Assembly: GCF_014207985.1 (NCBI RefSeq)
Contig: NZ_JACHMI010000001.1
Location: 1,657,001-1,721,000 of the forward strand
Reading direction: 5' to 3'
Source of the DNA: Nonomuraea rubra
Lineage (GTDB): Bacteria > Actinomycetota > Actinomycetes > Streptosporangiales > Streptosporangiaceae
Length of the DNA: 64,000 nucleotides
This document shows, in pieces, positions 16,675-25,613 of the stretch; position 1 is the stretch's first letter, and each line of letters begins with the position of its first letter. The notes below the pieces were generated by a model. The model was not told where the DNA came from and did no database searches. It worked only from the letters and a program-made list of their open reading frames with translations. Position numbers and translations under genes: made by a program.

Positions 16675-16686
16675 CGCTTGCAAGCG
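16675..16686. promoter_or_regulatory. 12-bp perfect palindrome, possible operator
   Basis: CGCTTGCAAGCG is a perfect palindrome shortly after the SDR stop codon and about 107 bp before the glycoside hydrolase start. TTGCAA-centred palindromes are typical LacI/GntR-style half-site arrangements, but no regulator gene lies nearby, so the role is open. Confidence 0.35.
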
Positions 16687-16703
16687 GGACGATTAGCGTA
16701 AAG

Positions 16704-16727
16704 AGGGCTGGACTGCTGTCCAGCCCT
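16704..16727 (+). terminator. Hairpin terminator after the APH-SDR pair
   Basis: AGGGCTGGAC (16704-16713) and GTCCAGCCCT (16718-16727) form a perfect 10-bp stem with a 4-nt loop 38 bp past the SDR stop codon. Only a weak TTGT follows, as is usual for high-GC actinomycete terminators. Confidence 0.7.
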
Positions 16728-16792
16728 TGTACGTTCGCGAACCTTGTAGGTTCGTGGTTCCCCCAACGTCTCGCGAGGATGAGGAGCCTTCA

Positions 16793-18184
16793 GTGATTCC
16801 GACCGACGGCCGACACGCGCGCCGACGATCGCCATGGCCGATCGCACTTGGAGCCGGCATCCTCGCGGTCGTACTGGTGGCGGGCATCATGGTGTACGCC
16901 GCGATCCGGACGAAGGAGCGCAGCGTGTTCAAGGGCAGCGAGGTGGCCACGAAGGTGCCCACCGAGCCCGCGCCCCAGCTCTCGGAGCCCCCGGCACTGG
17001 AGAACTGGCCGCGCTGGGGCGTCACCCACACGCAGTACAGCGCCGACAACGAGCCGCAGGCGGTCGTGGAGGAGGCCAGGGGCGTGCTCGGCCGGGTCCC
17101 CATGCTGCAGAACCAGCACATCATGGGCTGGGGCGTCGGCAATCCGGAGCCCAGCCCGGGGCAGCTCAACTTCGTCGACCTCGACCGCCGGATGACGTTC
17201 ATCTCGTCCTCGCGAGGCGTGCCGGTGATCACGCTCTGCTGCGCGCCCGACTGGATGAAGGGCGGGCAGGCCGGGCGTACGGACTGGAGCAAGAACCACA
17301 CGGTCGCCCCCGAGCGGGAGCACTTCGACGACTTCGCCAAGCTCGCGGTGCGGGTGGCCAAGCAGTACCCCACGGTCAAGCACTACATGGTGTGGAACGA
17401 GTTCAAGGGCTTCTGGGACCCGGCGACCAACCGGTGGGACGCCCAGGCGTACACCGAGATGTACAACAAGGTGTACACGGCGCTGAAGAAGGTCAACAAG
17501 GACATCCAGGTCGGCGGCCCGTACGTGCCGATCGGGAGCAACGCGCGCGCCGAGGGCCCGTCCGAGCTGAGCGGCCCCTGGGGCACGGTGGACCAGCGGG
17601 CGCTGGACGCCGTCAAGTACTGGATCGAGCACAAGAAGGGCGCCGACTTCATCGTCGTGGACGGCGCCTCGATGACCAACGACAAGGGCAACGTGCCCAA
17701 CGACTTCGCCGCCCAGGCCAAGTTCGGCGCCATCACCACGTGGCTGCGCGAGGAGAGCGGCGACCTGCCGGTGTGGTGGGCCGAGTGGTACGTCGAGCCC
17801 GAGAACGCGCAGTGGAGCGAGGACAAGCGCACCGCCGTCCAGGCCACCGCGCTCATGGAGTTCGCCAGGAGCGGGGTCACCACCGCCCTCTACTGGAACC
17901 CGCAGCAGAAGGGCGAGGGGGAGTGCGCCGGGTGCCTCTGGTCGCCCAAGGTGGGCGGCGAGCTGCCCATGGCGGGGCTGCTCAGCGGGTTCACCAAGTG
18001 GTTCCCCGCCGGGGTGGAGGTGCAGGAGGTGCAGAGCTCCGACCCCAAGGTGAAGGCGCTGGGCCAGGCCAGCCAGGTCGTGATGGTGAACACCTCCGAC
18101 CAGGACGTCTCCGCCACCGTCGACGGGCGTCAGGTCACGTTGCGGCCCTACGAGATCAAGTGGTCGGGGCGCGGCGGCGCCTGA
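16793..18184 (+). CDS. Membrane-anchored glycoside hydrolase, GH39-like
   Basis: 463 aa. One N-terminal transmembrane helix (about 16-37) follows a short basic cytoplasmic tail; the rest, predicted to be outside, looks like a TIM-barrel glycosidase. The candidate acid/base is Glu203 in MVWNEFKGFW and the nucleophile Glu331 in VWWAEWYVEP, spacing that fits clan GH-A families such as GH39. GTG at 16793 was chosen because GAGGAG lies six bases upstream; a longer frame starts at 16727. Hydrolases of this type trim or degrade self-made exopolysaccharide (compare PslG), which fits the polysaccharide genes nearby. Its 3' end overlaps the convergent acyltransferase by 37 bp. Confidence 0.75.
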   Translation: MIPTDGRHARRRSPWPIALGAGILAVVLVAGIMVYAAIRTKERSVFKGSEVATKVPTEPAPQLSEPPALENWPRWGVTHTQYSADNEPQAVVEEARGVLGRVPMLQNQHIMGWGVGNPEPSPGQLNFVDLDRRMTFISSSRGVPVITLCCAPDWMKGGQAGRTDWSKNHTVAPEREHFDDFAKLAVRVAKQYPTVKHYMVWNEFKGFWDPATNRWDAQAYTEMYNKVYTALKKVNKDIQVGGPYVPIGSNARAEGPSELSGPWGTVDQRALDAVKYWIEHKKGADFIVVDGASMTNDKGNVPNDFAAQAKFGAITTWLREESGDLPVWWAEWYVEPENAQWSEDKRTAVQATALMEFARSGVTTALYWNPQQKGEGECAGCLWSPKVGGELPMAGLLSGFTKWFPAGVEVQEVQSSDPKVKALGQASQVVMVNTSDQDVSATVDGRQVTLRPYEIKWSGRGGA

Positions 18185-19281
18185 GCCCGTGAGCCGCGGC
18201 GCGGCCGCTCGTGGCCGCGGAAGGCCGCGCAGCACGCCGCCAGCGCCACGGCGAACACCGGCAACCAGGCCAGCCTGGCCACCACCCAGCCGCCCGAGTC
18301 CGGGGCGGTGTGCAGGCCGGGCAGGGCCTGGCCGGAGAGCAGGCCGAGGGCGGTGACGGCGATCATGGCGGTCTGGTGCCAGAGGAAGATCGTGATCGCG
18401 GCGAGGTTCGCCAGCGCGACGGCCGCCCAGGCAGCCGGTCGCCGCAGGACCCGGCGCAGCGGGCCGAGCAGCAGCACGGCCGCTCCGCACTGGGCCAGGC
18501 CGAAGGTGACGGCGGCGAGGGTGGGCGGGTCCAGGTTGGAGATCTCCGCGCCGGGCACGCCCACCATGGCCGCCGGGTAGCCCGCCCACAGGACGAGCCC
18601 GGCGGTGGCGCCCGTCCCGCCGAGCAGCAGCGCCCAGCCGGTCCCGCGCCCCGGCGGGCCGCCGTTCCGGCCCCAGGACAGACCCAGGCAGTAGGGCACC
18701 GCCCAGCCCGCCACCACGTTCACGCCGCCGAGCCAGGCGGGGCCGTCCAGGCCGTACCGGACGAGGTCCACCAGCGCGACGACGGCGAGCGGCCACGCCG
18801 GGCGCAATCTGGCCGCCAGCGGGGTCGCGGCCGTCAGCACGGCGAGGACCAGCAGGAACCACAGCGGCGACCACACCAGCCTGGCCAGCGAGGTCACGGT
18901 GCCCGGCCCCACCCCGGCGGCGAGCATCGCGACCGCGATCACCGCCCACACCGGCACCACGGCGGCCACCGGCCGGAACAGGCGGGCCAGCCGCCGCCCG
19001 AGCCACACCCGGTAGCCGGCTCCGGCCCCGCCACGGGCCGCCACCATCCCGCCCACCAGGAAGAAGACCGCCAGCGTCTGGAACAGCCAGGAGACCGGCG
19101 CGAGCCCGGGCAGCTCCCGCAGCGGGCTGGCGGCGCGCACGGTGCCGCTGTCGGTCACCAGGGCCGTCACCAGCCAGTGCCCCAGCACCACGCCGAGGAT
19201 GGACAGCGCGCGCAGCCCGTCCAGCCCGCGGTCGCGATCCGCCGGGGTCGCCTTGCCGACGCGTTCGACCAGGTCACGCAT
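18148..19281 (-). CDS. Acyltransferase family 3 integral membrane protein
   Basis: 377 aa with about ten transmembrane helices. The start 'RGLDGLRALSILGVVLGHWL' is the signature of the acyltransferase-3 family (OafA/NodX type), where the His of the GHW motif is thought to be catalytic. These enzymes move acyl groups, usually acetyl, onto exported glycans or lipids. The start codon overlaps the end of the DUF1023 gene by eight bases, so the two are translationally coupled. The convergent glycoside hydrolase overlaps the other end. Confidence 0.85.
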   Translation of the reverse strand: MRDLVERVGKATPADRDRGLDGLRALSILGVVLGHWLVTALVTDSGTVRAASPLRELPGLAPVSWLFQTLAVFFLVGGMVAARGGAGAGYRVWLGRRLARLFRPVAAVVPVWAVIAVAMLAAGVGPGTVTSLARLVWSPLWFLLVLAVLTAATPLAARLRPAWPLAVVALVDLVRYGLDGPAWLGGVNVVAGWAVPYCLGLSWGRNGGPPGRGTGWALLLGGTGATAGLVLWAGYPAAMVGVPGAEISNLDPPTLAAVTFGLAQCGAAVLLLGPLRRVLRRPAAWAAVALANLAAITIFLWHQTAMIAVTALGLLSGQALPGLHTAPDSGGWVVARLAWLPVFAVALAACCAAFRGHERPRRGSRAQAPPRPDHLIS

Positions 19282-20194
19282 GCGGGGCCCGCCCCGACAC
19301 GATGGCGGCGACGTTGCGCAGGAACAGGGAGCCCGGCCGCAGGTAGTCGCTGTGGCCGCCGTCGCCCGCCGCGAAGACGCGGGCGCCGGACGACGGGGAG
19401 ACCGGGTCCAGGCCGAGCCCCACGGTGAGGAACGGCAGCCGGAGCCGCACGTGAGGCACGTTCGCGATCCAGTCCCCGGTGCCGCGGGCGGCCCAGACGG
19501 GGGCGGAGGTGCGCAGCGGGCCGCTCGTGCCCGTGCCGGGGGCGCCGTACAGGACGATGTTCGCCACGTCGCCCAGCCCGGCCGCGGCCCGACCGCAGAC
19601 GACGGCGCCGTAGGAGTGGCACAGCAGCGACACCCTGCCGGGGCCCAGCTCGTGGACGAACGATCGCAGCCCCGGCACGGCCCCGTCCGCGCGGCCGGTG
19701 GTCAGGACGGCGGCGCCCAGCGTTCCCGGGGTCCGGTAGCCGAGCCAGGCGACGACGGCGGCCCGGTCGCCCAGCTCCCGCTGGAGCGCCAGCGCGCCGG
19801 CGCGCAGCCGCCCGTACGTGCCGAGGCCGGTGTCCGAGCCGGGCACCAGCACGGCCACCCGCGCGGCCCCGGCCAGGTCGCCGAAGACCTCCGCGGAGCG
19901 GCCGCCGTCACGCCCGTCGAAGAACAGGAACCGCCGCCCCGGCTCCGCCATCGCGCGCAGCGCCGCGGCCCGGCGCGACTGGCCGTGCCCGGTGGCCATC
20001 CGCTCGGCCGCCAGGATGTCCTGGCGGACGGCGGCGTACCGGGCCTCGGTCATACCCCGGGGCGGCCGGTTCGGCGCGGGAGCGGGCACCTCGGAGCCGG
20101 ACAGGGGCACGACCACGGACGCGGCCAGGACGGCGGTGAACAGTTTCCGGCGCAGCCGGGTGAACGCGGTGGGGCGGGGCGAACGGGTGGACAT
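19274..20194 (-). CDS. Secreted DUF1023 alpha/beta hydrolase
   Basis: 306 aa. A signal-like N-terminus (basic residues then LFTAVLAASVVVPLSG) is followed by a DUF1023 alpha/beta hydrolase fold. LLCHSYGAVVCG carries the nucleophilic Ser in a G/C-H-S-Y-G elbow and DGGHSDYL near the C-terminus carries the likely catalytic His. These actinobacterial proteins are presumed esterases or lipases of unknown substrate. Coupled to the membrane acyltransferase (8-bp overlap), so acyl transfer and acyl removal may be paired. An 82-bp gap with no gene precedes it. Confidence 0.82.
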   Translation of the reverse strand: MSTRSPRPTAFTRLRRKLFTAVLAASVVVPLSGSEVPAPAPNRPPRGMTEARYAAVRQDILAAERMATGHGQSRRAAALRAMAEPGRRFLFFDGRDGGRSAEVFGDLAGAARVAVLVPGSDTGLGTYGRLRAGALALQRELGDRAAVVAWLGYRTPGTLGAAVLTTGRADGAVPGLRSFVHELGPGRVSLLCHSYGAVVCGRAAAGLGDVANIVLYGAPGTGTSGPLRTSAPVWAARGTGDWIANVPHVRLRLPFLTVGLGLDPVSPSSGARVFAAGDGGHSDYLRPGSLFLRNVAAIVSGRAPHA

Positions 20195-20276
20195 GCGGCG
20201 AACCTACGGATCGCGCCCCGTCGTCGGCGTCCCACCTGGGAGTGGATCCTTGACGTAGCTCTGAAGTACTACGAGG

Positions 20277-20909
20277 TCACTCCAGCCCGAAGTGCGGCAG
20301 GCAGGCCGCCAGGCCGTGGATCTCCACCGGCACCGGGCAGTCGAAGTCCTCGCGGCCGAGCCGGAGCCGCTGCTGCGTCGCCCGCCGCCCGCGGATCGAC
20401 TGGACCGTCGTCCCGTCGGGCCGGTAGCCGAGCTTGCGCGAGACGCCGAGCGAGGCCGGGTTGTCCAGGAAGGCGCTGGAGACGGCCGTCAGCGCCCCGA
20501 GCCCGGCGAACGCCAGGTGCAGCACGGCGGCGCGCATCTCCGTGCCGAGCCCCATGCCCTGGTACGCGCGGCCCAGCCACGAGCCCGTGTGCACCTCGCG
20601 GGTGACCGCGAACTCGACCCCCTTGACGTCCTGGGTGCCGATCACCCGGCCCTCGTGGACGACGGCGAAGTTGCAGCACCAGGCGTCAGGCCGCCATCGC
20701 GCCATGACCCCGAGGTGGTAGAGCACCACCTTCGCGGGCAGCTCGGCGGCGGGCGCGTCCGTCCAGGGCACGCCGAACGGCATCCGGCCGGGGTCGTGCA
20801 CGCCCTCCACGGCACGGTCGGCCAGCTCGTCGAGGTCGTCGAAGGTGGGGAGCCGGAGCGTGAGGCGGGGCGTGGTCAGCCGCAGGTCGTGTACGGGCCA
20901 GTTGCGCAT
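20277..20909 (-). CDS. GNAT N-acetyltransferase (RimJ/RimL type)
   Basis: 210 aa. The opening LRLTTPRLTLRLPTFDDLDEL is typical of RimJ/RimL-type GNATs, and YQGMGLGTEMRAAVLHLAF is the acetyl-CoA pyrophosphate loop (Q/RxxGxG/A). 'SRKLGYRPDGT' is the usual C-terminal strand. Acceptor unknown: a protein N-terminus, antibiotic or small amine are all possible. It starts 33 bp after the DUF418 gene on the same strand. Confidence 0.85.
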   Translation of the reverse strand: MRNWPVHDLRLTTPRLTLRLPTFDDLDELADRAVEGVHDPGRMPFGVPWTDAPAAELPAKVVLYHLGVMARWRPDAWCCNFAVVHEGRVIGTQDVKGVEFAVTREVHTGSWLGRAYQGMGLGTEMRAAVLHLAFAGLGALTAVSSAFLDNPASLGVSRKLGYRPDGTTVQSIRGRRATQQRLRLGREDFDCPVPVEIHGLAACLPHFGLE

Positions 20910-20942
20910 GCCTGCCCATTGTTCCCGGCCGCGCCGCCCGCC

Positions 20943-22145
20943 TCACCTGGTTATTTTGGGCCTTCGCCAGTACGTCAGGAAGCGCAGCAGCCACTCCACC
21001 GGCCCGTACCGGTGCCCGCCGAGCCACCAGCGGCTGTAGCCGGCCTGGAGCACGAAGATGCCGAGCGCGATCAGCATCTCCAGCGGCGGGCTGACCCGGT
21101 CCACGAGCGCCAGGCCGTACCCGGTGAAGATGAGCGAGCAGATCAGCGACTGCGCCAGGTAGTTGGACAGCGCCATCCTGCCGGGCGCCGCCAGCGCCCG
21201 CGCCAGCCGCGGCACGTGCGGCAGCACGCGCAGGAACGTGGCCGCGTACGCCGCCGCCAGCAGCGGCGCCGTCACCAGGTCCACCGCCTCGCCCCAGAAC
21301 TTGTGCACCGAGCCGTTCCAGACCGAGGCCGTGTAGAAGACCGCGCCGCCCAGCCCGACCGTGAACCCGGTCCACTGCAGCGCGCGCAGCGTCCCCGTGT
21401 ACGCGGACACGTCGCGCAGCGCGCCCAGCTTGCCGACCGCCAGCCCGATCAGGCACGCCGCCAGCACCGCGGGGCCCTGGAAGAAGACCCGCGCCACGAT
21501 GATCAGCGACAGCTTCCTGAGGTGCTCGGAGACGATCTGCCAGAACACCCCGCCGAGTGCCGAGTTCGACGCGGCGGCCTGCGCCTGACCGTCGGCGACC
21601 CGGCCCGACACGTCCAGGCCCGCCGTGGCCAGCAGCGCGAGCAGCACGAAGGCCAGGGCCAGCAGCAACGTGAGCGCGATGGCCAGCAGCACCGCCGTCC
21701 TCGGCCGGACCCGGCGGAAGATCAGCAGCGCCAGCCCCACGGCGGCGTACGTCGTCAGGATGTCCCCGGGGAACAGCAGCACGGCGTGCGCCAGCCCGAG
21801 CAGGAACAGCCCGGCCAGCCGCCGCAGGAACATCGGCACGAACGGCCGCCCCCGCCGCCCGGCCGAGTCGACCTGCAGCGTGAAGCTGTACCCGAACAGG
21901 AACGAGAACAGCAGGTAGAACTTGTTCTCCAGGAACAGCGTCACGAACCACCGCACGCCCCAGTCCAGGGACGAGCCGAACGCGGGCTCCGCCATCCCGG
22001 CCATCCGGTAGCCGGAGGCCAGGTAGGCGATGTTCACGACGAGGATGCCCAGCAGGGAGAAACCCCGTAAGGCGTCGACGGAGGCGATTCGCGCTGTGGC
22101 GAGGCGTACGTCTGGCCTGGCGGGATGTGTCTCCTGTGTCCTCAT
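20943..22145 (-). CDS. DUF418 (YeiB-like) multi-spanning membrane protein
   Basis: 400 aa, about ten membrane helices. RIASVDALRGFSLLGILVVN at the start, FSFLFGYSF in the first third and a C-terminal 'SNYLAQSLICS...GPVEWLLRFLTYW' region are characteristic of the DUF418/YeiB family, distantly related to acyltransferase 3 and usually without known substrate. It lies 42 bp after the giant membrane protein, same strand, and could be the tail of the polysaccharide operon. Confidence 0.82.
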   Translation of the reverse strand: MRTQETHPARPDVRLATARIASVDALRGFSLLGILVVNIAYLASGYRMAGMAEPAFGSSLDWGVRWFVTLFLENKFYLLFSFLFGYSFTLQVDSAGRRGRPFVPMFLRRLAGLFLLGLAHAVLLFPGDILTTYAAVGLALLIFRRVRPRTAVLLAIALTLLLALAFVLLALLATAGLDVSGRVADGQAQAAASNSALGGVFWQIVSEHLRKLSLIIVARVFFQGPAVLAACLIGLAVGKLGALRDVSAYTGTLRALQWTGFTVGLGGAVFYTASVWNGSVHKFWGEAVDLVTAPLLAAAYAATFLRVLPHVPRLARALAAPGRMALSNYLAQSLICSLIFTGYGLALVDRVSPPLEMLIALGIFVLQAGYSRWWLGGHRYGPVEWLLRFLTYWRRPKITR

Positions 22146-22187
22146 CGGAGAGCATCATCCCGCACAAGCTGAGTGTTTCCTGGGAAT

Positions 22188-25100
22188 TCAGTTATTTTGT
22201 GCGATATAGATGAATCGCTCGATGATCACTGCTAGCGCCACCGCGAAGGCCGGGATCGCCAGGAACAGCAGGCGCTTGCGGGCCTTCGGCGCCCGGTTCG
22301 GGCCGTTCAGCCGGATGATCTCGTACCCGAAGAGCGCGACCCAGGTCACGGCCAGCGCGCCGACACCCACCGGCGTCAACGGCGAGGTGGGGTCGCCACG
22401 GCCCTTGTAGGGGTTCGGCTCGGGGATCTCCGTGCCTCTGACGAACGTCTTCCAGGTGTAGAGCGCCGCGTCCTCGTTGGAGTAGACCCGCTTCAGGTCG
22501 GGCGACTTGTCCAGCGCCGCCCGGAACTTCTCGCCCCAGTCGGCCGGGAAGCCCTCGTTGAGCTGCAGGTAGCTGACCTGGCCCCGGCTCACCATCAGGT
22601 ACGAGTTCCTGGACGCCTCCTTCAGCGCCTGCACCGCGTCGGAGATCTGCGCCGGATCCTTGTGCACCAGCGCCTGCAGGTTGAAGCTGACCTTCTCCAC
22701 GTCCCGCTCGCCCCACGGCAGGGTCGGCGTGACCTCCGGGCCCTCCTTGGGCACCAGGTAGAGCACCCGGGCGCTGGGCTTGTCGTGGTCGTAGACGTAG
22801 TGCAGGGCGGCCACCTCGCCGGTGGTGACCCGCTCGAACTTCTCGTTGCCGTACCTGGCCAGCAGGAACGCGAACGCGAACACGACCGCGAAGCACGCCG
22901 CCAGCACGATCGAGATCCGCTTGGTCAGCTCGGGGTTGAAGCGCACGTTCCGCTTGCGCAGCGGCACGGTCTCCTCGCGCACGTCCGCGCTGTCGGCCGG
23001 CAGGTTCGGGAAGAACGCGTACGCGGCCAGCAGGCAGGCGCCGGGCAGCGCGAACATGTAGATCCGCAGCCCGATCTCGCCGCCGTAGCTCTGCAGCCCC
23101 AGCGCCAGCACCGGCACGCACAGCAGGATCAGCGCCGACCGGTCGAACACCCCGCGCCGGAACCGGCGGAAGATGCCCACCGCCGCGCACGCCAGGATCA
23201 CCGCGAGGATGCCCAGCCGGGCCTGCAGCACCATCGCGTGCGCGGGGTCGGTGCCCTCGATGCGGTCGCCGGTGTTGGTCTGCAGGTTCTGCCAGATGTT
23301 GCCCAGGCCGCCGAAGATCGTGTCGATCTGGCTGGCCCAGAAGCCCACCGTCATGTAGCTGATCCAGGCCAGCACCACCAGCCCGAGGAAGAACGGCAGC
23401 GCCCAGGTCAGCGTGGTCCGCTTGAAGATCAGGAACGCCGTCACCACGCCCAGCATCATGAACGGCGTGATCTGGTGCGAGGCCACCGACGCCACGAACA
23501 GCGCCACCAGCATCATCAGCATGAGCAGCTTGTCGGCCCTGAACGTACCGGTGTTCGCCAGCTCGCCCGGCGTCATCGCGTCCAGCTTGCCGATCAGCTT
23601 GCGCAGCCCCTTGGGCGGGATCGGCTTCGTCCGCGTCTCCACCCGTCCGAACCATCTCAGCAGGATCGCCACGAACGCCAGATACAGCGCGAACGTGAAG
23701 CCCTGTGGCGAGAAGTAGTCCTGCCCGATCCACTGCACCAGCACGAACAGCAGCGCCGCGAACCACCGCGCCCGCGTGGTCGCCACCACCTGGCGCAGGA
23801 TCAGCACGAACGGCAGCAGGTAGAGCAGGTTCGACAGCAGCGGCGTCCACTGCAGGATCGGCGTCAGGTCGGTGATCCCGGCGGCCTTCGTCACGAACGC
23901 GAACAACGCGAAGAAGCCCGGCCAGCCCATGCGGGCGTCGATGTTGATCGCCGTCTCGCCGGTCCTGCCGATGAACTCCACGAAACCGGCATGGATGTAC
24001 GCGGTCGGGAAGCGCGGCTCGTCGGCCACCAGCGCGCCCGCGCCGTGCAGGGCGAACGTGATGGCGGCGATCTGGAACAGCAGCAGGAACTTGCGGTCGG
24101 TGCTCTGGGTGACCGTGATGAAGAACGACACGATCATGATCAGGATGGCGATGAACGCCGTCGTCGGCAGCGCCGAGATCAGGCCCAGGCCGTCGATGTC
24201 GGCCGGATCCACGCCGCGCAGCGGGCCCGGGGGGACCTTGAGGGCGAGGATGTACATGATCAGGCCCTCGAAGACCAGCAGCACGGGCAGCCACGTCGGC
24301 GCACTCGCCACCAGCGCCCCGACCCTGCCCCTGAACGTGCGGGGCTTACCGGGCCGCTGCGCTACGGGCGCCTGCGCTGCGGGTGCCTGCCCAGGCGTCG
24401 CCTGCCTCGGCGGGGCCTGCTGGAACGCGACCTGCTGCCCCTGCTCGGGCGCCCTCTGCGGCCCCGACGGACCCTGCGGCGCGATCCCGGGCGCGTTACT
24501 GGGCGCGGTGCCGGGGGCCGGCTGCACAAGATTCGCCAGCCCCTGCGACCCACCAACCGGCCGCCCTCCACCACCGGGCCCACCGGCACCGGGCGCGCCT
24601 GTACCGGGCCCGCCAGCGCCAGGTCCACCGGTGGCCGGCGCGCCGGCACCGGGTCCGCCGGTGGTGGGAGTGCTCGTAGTGGGCGCTCCCGTGGGATGCG
24701 CGCTCATGGGCTGCGTCCCGGCGCCGGCGGCTCCGGCGGCCGCCCCTCTCACCGGTGCCGCTCCTGCGGACGGCGCCCCGCTGGGAGGCGTGCTGGTCGG
24801 AGTGGCCCCTGCGGAGGGTGCCTTGCCGGGCGCGCCGCTGCTCGGCCGCGCCTCACTCGGGGACGCGCCGGTGCCCTTGGGCGACGTCCCACCGGACGTG
24901 CCCTTGGCGGGCGCGCCGGCGGCGGCAGCGCCACCAGCACCAGGTGCGGCGGCAGAGCCGGGCTTAGCGGGAGTAGCGCCGGGCTTCGCAGGCGCGGCGC
25001 CTGGCTGACCCTGTCCACCGGCAGGCTGCGCCCCACTGGCGGGCTGGGCACCCGCAGCAGGCCGGGCGCCGGAGACAGGCTGAGCGCCGGTGCCAGGCTT

Positions 25101-25613
25101 GGTGCCGCTAGCAGGCTGAGCACCCGTGCCGGGCTTCGCGCCGGTGCCGCCCGCAGGCTGGGCGCCAGTGCCGGGCTTGGCGCCGGTGCCGCCCGCAGGC
25201 TGAGGCCCGCTGGCGGGCTGGGGCCGGAGGCCGGGGGAGGTGTCGCCGTCGTCCGAGGCTTCGGAGCCTTCGGCCGCCGGTTGCACAGGCATGGAGACCG
25301 TGCCGGCCGCCGAGGGGTCGGCGGCAGGGCCGGCCGTGGGCGGATGCCCGATGTGCAGGGGCGCGGGCAGCCGGATGGCCGTCGTGCGTTCCGCCTCCGG
25401 CGGGGACTGCTCCTCGCCGCCGGAGGTCTGCGGGGAGTCCTCGGCCGAGCCGGCCTCCTCGCCCGCGGGCGGGAACGTCAGCTTGGGGATGACTCCCGTA
25501 GCTTCCGGATCGAAGGGCACGTCTGACTCCTCCTTGTCCCCACGCACGTCCGAGGAGCCCGTGATCCCCGTTTGCATGCCATCGCCGTCCCGTTGCCTCA
25601 CGTTGACCATCAT
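22188..25613 (-). CDS. Giant multi-spanning membrane protein with disordered Gly/Ala/Pro-rich N-terminus
   Basis: 1141 aa. Residues about 1-430 are low complexity (Gly, Ala, Pro, Thr, Gln), with degenerate 'GAKPGTGAQPAGG' units, and are predicted to be cytoplasmic and disordered. The remaining ~700 residues hold a dozen or so transmembrane helices with GT-C-like features: 'DEPRFPTAYIHAGFVEFIG' and 'NIDARMGWPGFFALFAF' after the first helices, and 'QWIGQDYFSPQGFTFALYLA' in a later loop. A C-terminal soluble loop precedes the last helices. The context suggests a polysaccharide polymerase or membrane glycosyltransferase. The ATG at 25613 overlaps the flippase stop codon (ATGA). Confidence 0.7.
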   Translation of the reverse strand: MMVNVRQRDGDGMQTGITGSSDVRGDKEESDVPFDPEATGVIPKLTFPPAGEEAGSAEDSPQTSGGEEQSPPEAERTTAIRLPAPLHIGHPPTAGPAADPSAAGTVSMPVQPAAEGSEASDDGDTSPGLRPQPASGPQPAGGTGAKPGTGAQPAGGTGAKPGTGAQPASGTKPGTGAQPVSGARPAAGAQPASGAQPAGGQGQPGAAPAKPGATPAKPGSAAAPGAGGAAAAGAPAKGTSGGTSPKGTGASPSEARPSSGAPGKAPSAGATPTSTPPSGAPSAGAAPVRGAAAGAAGAGTQPMSAHPTGAPTTSTPTTGGPGAGAPATGGPGAGGPGTGAPGAGGPGGGGRPVGGSQGLANLVQPAPGTAPSNAPGIAPQGPSGPQRAPEQGQQVAFQQAPPRQATPGQAPAAQAPVAQRPGKPRTFRGRVGALVASAPTWLPVLLVFEGLIMYILALKVPPGPLRGVDPADIDGLGLISALPTTAFIAILIMIVSFFITVTQSTDRKFLLLFQIAAITFALHGAGALVADEPRFPTAYIHAGFVEFIGRTGETAINIDARMGWPGFFALFAFVTKAAGITDLTPILQWTPLLSNLLYLLPFVLILRQVVATTRARWFAALLFVLVQWIGQDYFSPQGFTFALYLAFVAILLRWFGRVETRTKPIPPKGLRKLIGKLDAMTPGELANTGTFRADKLLMLMMLVALFVASVASHQITPFMMLGVVTAFLIFKRTTLTWALPFFLGLVVLAWISYMTVGFWASQIDTIFGGLGNIWQNLQTNTGDRIEGTDPAHAMVLQARLGILAVILACAAVGIFRRFRRGVFDRSALILLCVPVLALGLQSYGGEIGLRIYMFALPGACLLAAYAFFPNLPADSADVREETVPLRKRNVRFNPELTKRISIVLAACFAVVFAFAFLLARYGNEKFERVTTGEVAALHYVYDHDKPSARVLYLVPKEGPEVTPTLPWGERDVEKVSFNLQALVHKDPAQISDAVQALKEASRNSYLMVSRGQVSYLQLNEGFPADWGEKFRAALDKSPDLKRVYSNEDAALYTWKTFVRGTEIPEPNPYKGRGDPTSPLTPVGVGALAVTWVALFGYEIIRLNGPNRAPKARKRLLFLAIPAFAVALAVIIERFIYIAQNN

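Noticed and set aside
22662..25526. 954-codon open frame on the plus strand opposite the giant membrane protein
   Set aside because: Its translation is Arg/His/Gln-rich with no domain, the usual antisense shadow in high-GC DNA; the minus strand has coherent membrane helices and coupled starts.
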